60,000 nucleotides of DNA from contig NW_019091623.1 of assembly GCF_001949145.1 (NCBI RefSeq), positions 152,889 through 212,888 of the forward strand. The letters run 5' to 3'. The notes under the pieces are model-generated. The model was not told the DNA's origin and did no database searches. It saw only the letters and a list, made by a program, of their open reading frames with translations. Positions within the stretch are counted from its first letter, which is position 1; every line of letters starts with the position of its first letter. A program made the position numbers and the translations under genes. This document shows, piece after piece, positions 59,538 to 60,000 of the stretch. This stretch comes from Acanthaster planci (lineage: Eukaryota > Echinodermata > Asteroidea > Valvatida > Acanthasteridae).

Positions 59538-60000
59538 ACTTCCTATACTTGGCTTGAGACTTAGAGACGCAAACAGGCTTTTTAAGAGCTGTGAGCGTGC
59601 GCGCGTTATTCTGAGCATGCGTGAATATTTCCAAGCACGAGGACTGGTATGTCTGCTCCAACCTCATCTCAAAGTACCCTGTCAAATTGACTCACAATGA
59701 CCAAGTCATTGAGTGGCCAATTTACTCACAAAAATTTATATTTGGATCTTAATGAGAGTAGATAGTCTGACACGAAATGTGGGATCTTTTGTCACTGATC
59801 AGTTCCCTACATCTTGTAATAATACAACTAACAGGTCGGAATTTACTCTGTTGGACTTTCAGCAAGTTTATGGTTCATCTTGTGTTTCTGGGAATTGGAT
59901 GTAAGTTATGAACCACGAAATTTCTTTTTTAAATTTATCGGAATACGTTAAAGAAAAAACGAACTAATGTACTTAACGACATGTCTTCAATCACTTCCTA
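59538..60000 (+). other. Probable 3'UTR of the Cys-loop receptor gene
   Basis: No coding sequence is recognised to the window end. An AATAAA hexamer overlaps the receptor stop codon (59,533-59,538) and is unlikely to be the working signal; no other AATAAA is visible in this stretch. Confidence 0.4.

Overview
The window is eukaryotic genomic DNA. It has spliced genes with GT-AG introns of about 0.1 to 3.1 kb, tRNA-derived SINE sequence, a decayed Penelope-like element and many short non-autonomous DNA transposons. Gene content (ANKRD13, QPRT, BRAP, a nicotinic-type Cys-loop channel) and repeat style fit a marine invertebrate, most likely a deuterostome. An echinoderm is my best guess, but nothing here proves the phylum.

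Layout. Positions 1-13,164 hold no exon I can recognise, only repeats; one tiny candidate minus-strand first exon lies at 13,165-13,209. Positions 15,230-25,438 (+) carry a complete 13-exon ANKRD13 gene (646 aa) with ankyrin repeats and four ubiquitin-interacting motifs. Positions 25,439-30,579 are 3'UTR or intergenic sequence with three short DNA-transposon families. Positions 30,580-34,840 (-) carry a four-exon quinolinate phosphoribosyltransferase gene. Its first exon also encodes, in the same uninterrupted frame, a C2H2/BED-like zinc finger, and its last exon adds a disordered tail. Positions 37,108-46,434 (+) carry a 13-exon BRAP gene (770 aa). Positions 46,435-53,985 hold a 32-bp minisatellite, a relic of a Penelope-like GIY-YIG endonuclease and a 1.06-kb hAT-like element with an 8-bp target-site duplication. 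Positions 53,986-59,537 (+) carry an 8-exon Cys-loop receptor subunit (468 aa).

All four gene models were assembled by hand; every intron keeps frame and ends GT/AG. The genes do not form an operon or obvious pathway: ANKRD13 acts in ubiquitin-dependent endocytosis, QPRT in de novo NAD synthesis, BRAP in Ras/MAPK signalling and ubiquitylation, and the last is a neurotransmitter-gated channel. QPRT and BRAP are divergent, with 2.3 kb between start codons.

The strongest candidates for something undescribed are the zinc finger-QPRT fusion and the channel. The channel has a nicotinic-like frame, but its M1-M2 linker has the length and -1' alanine of glycine/GABA (chloride) channels and it lacks most acetylcholine-binding residues.
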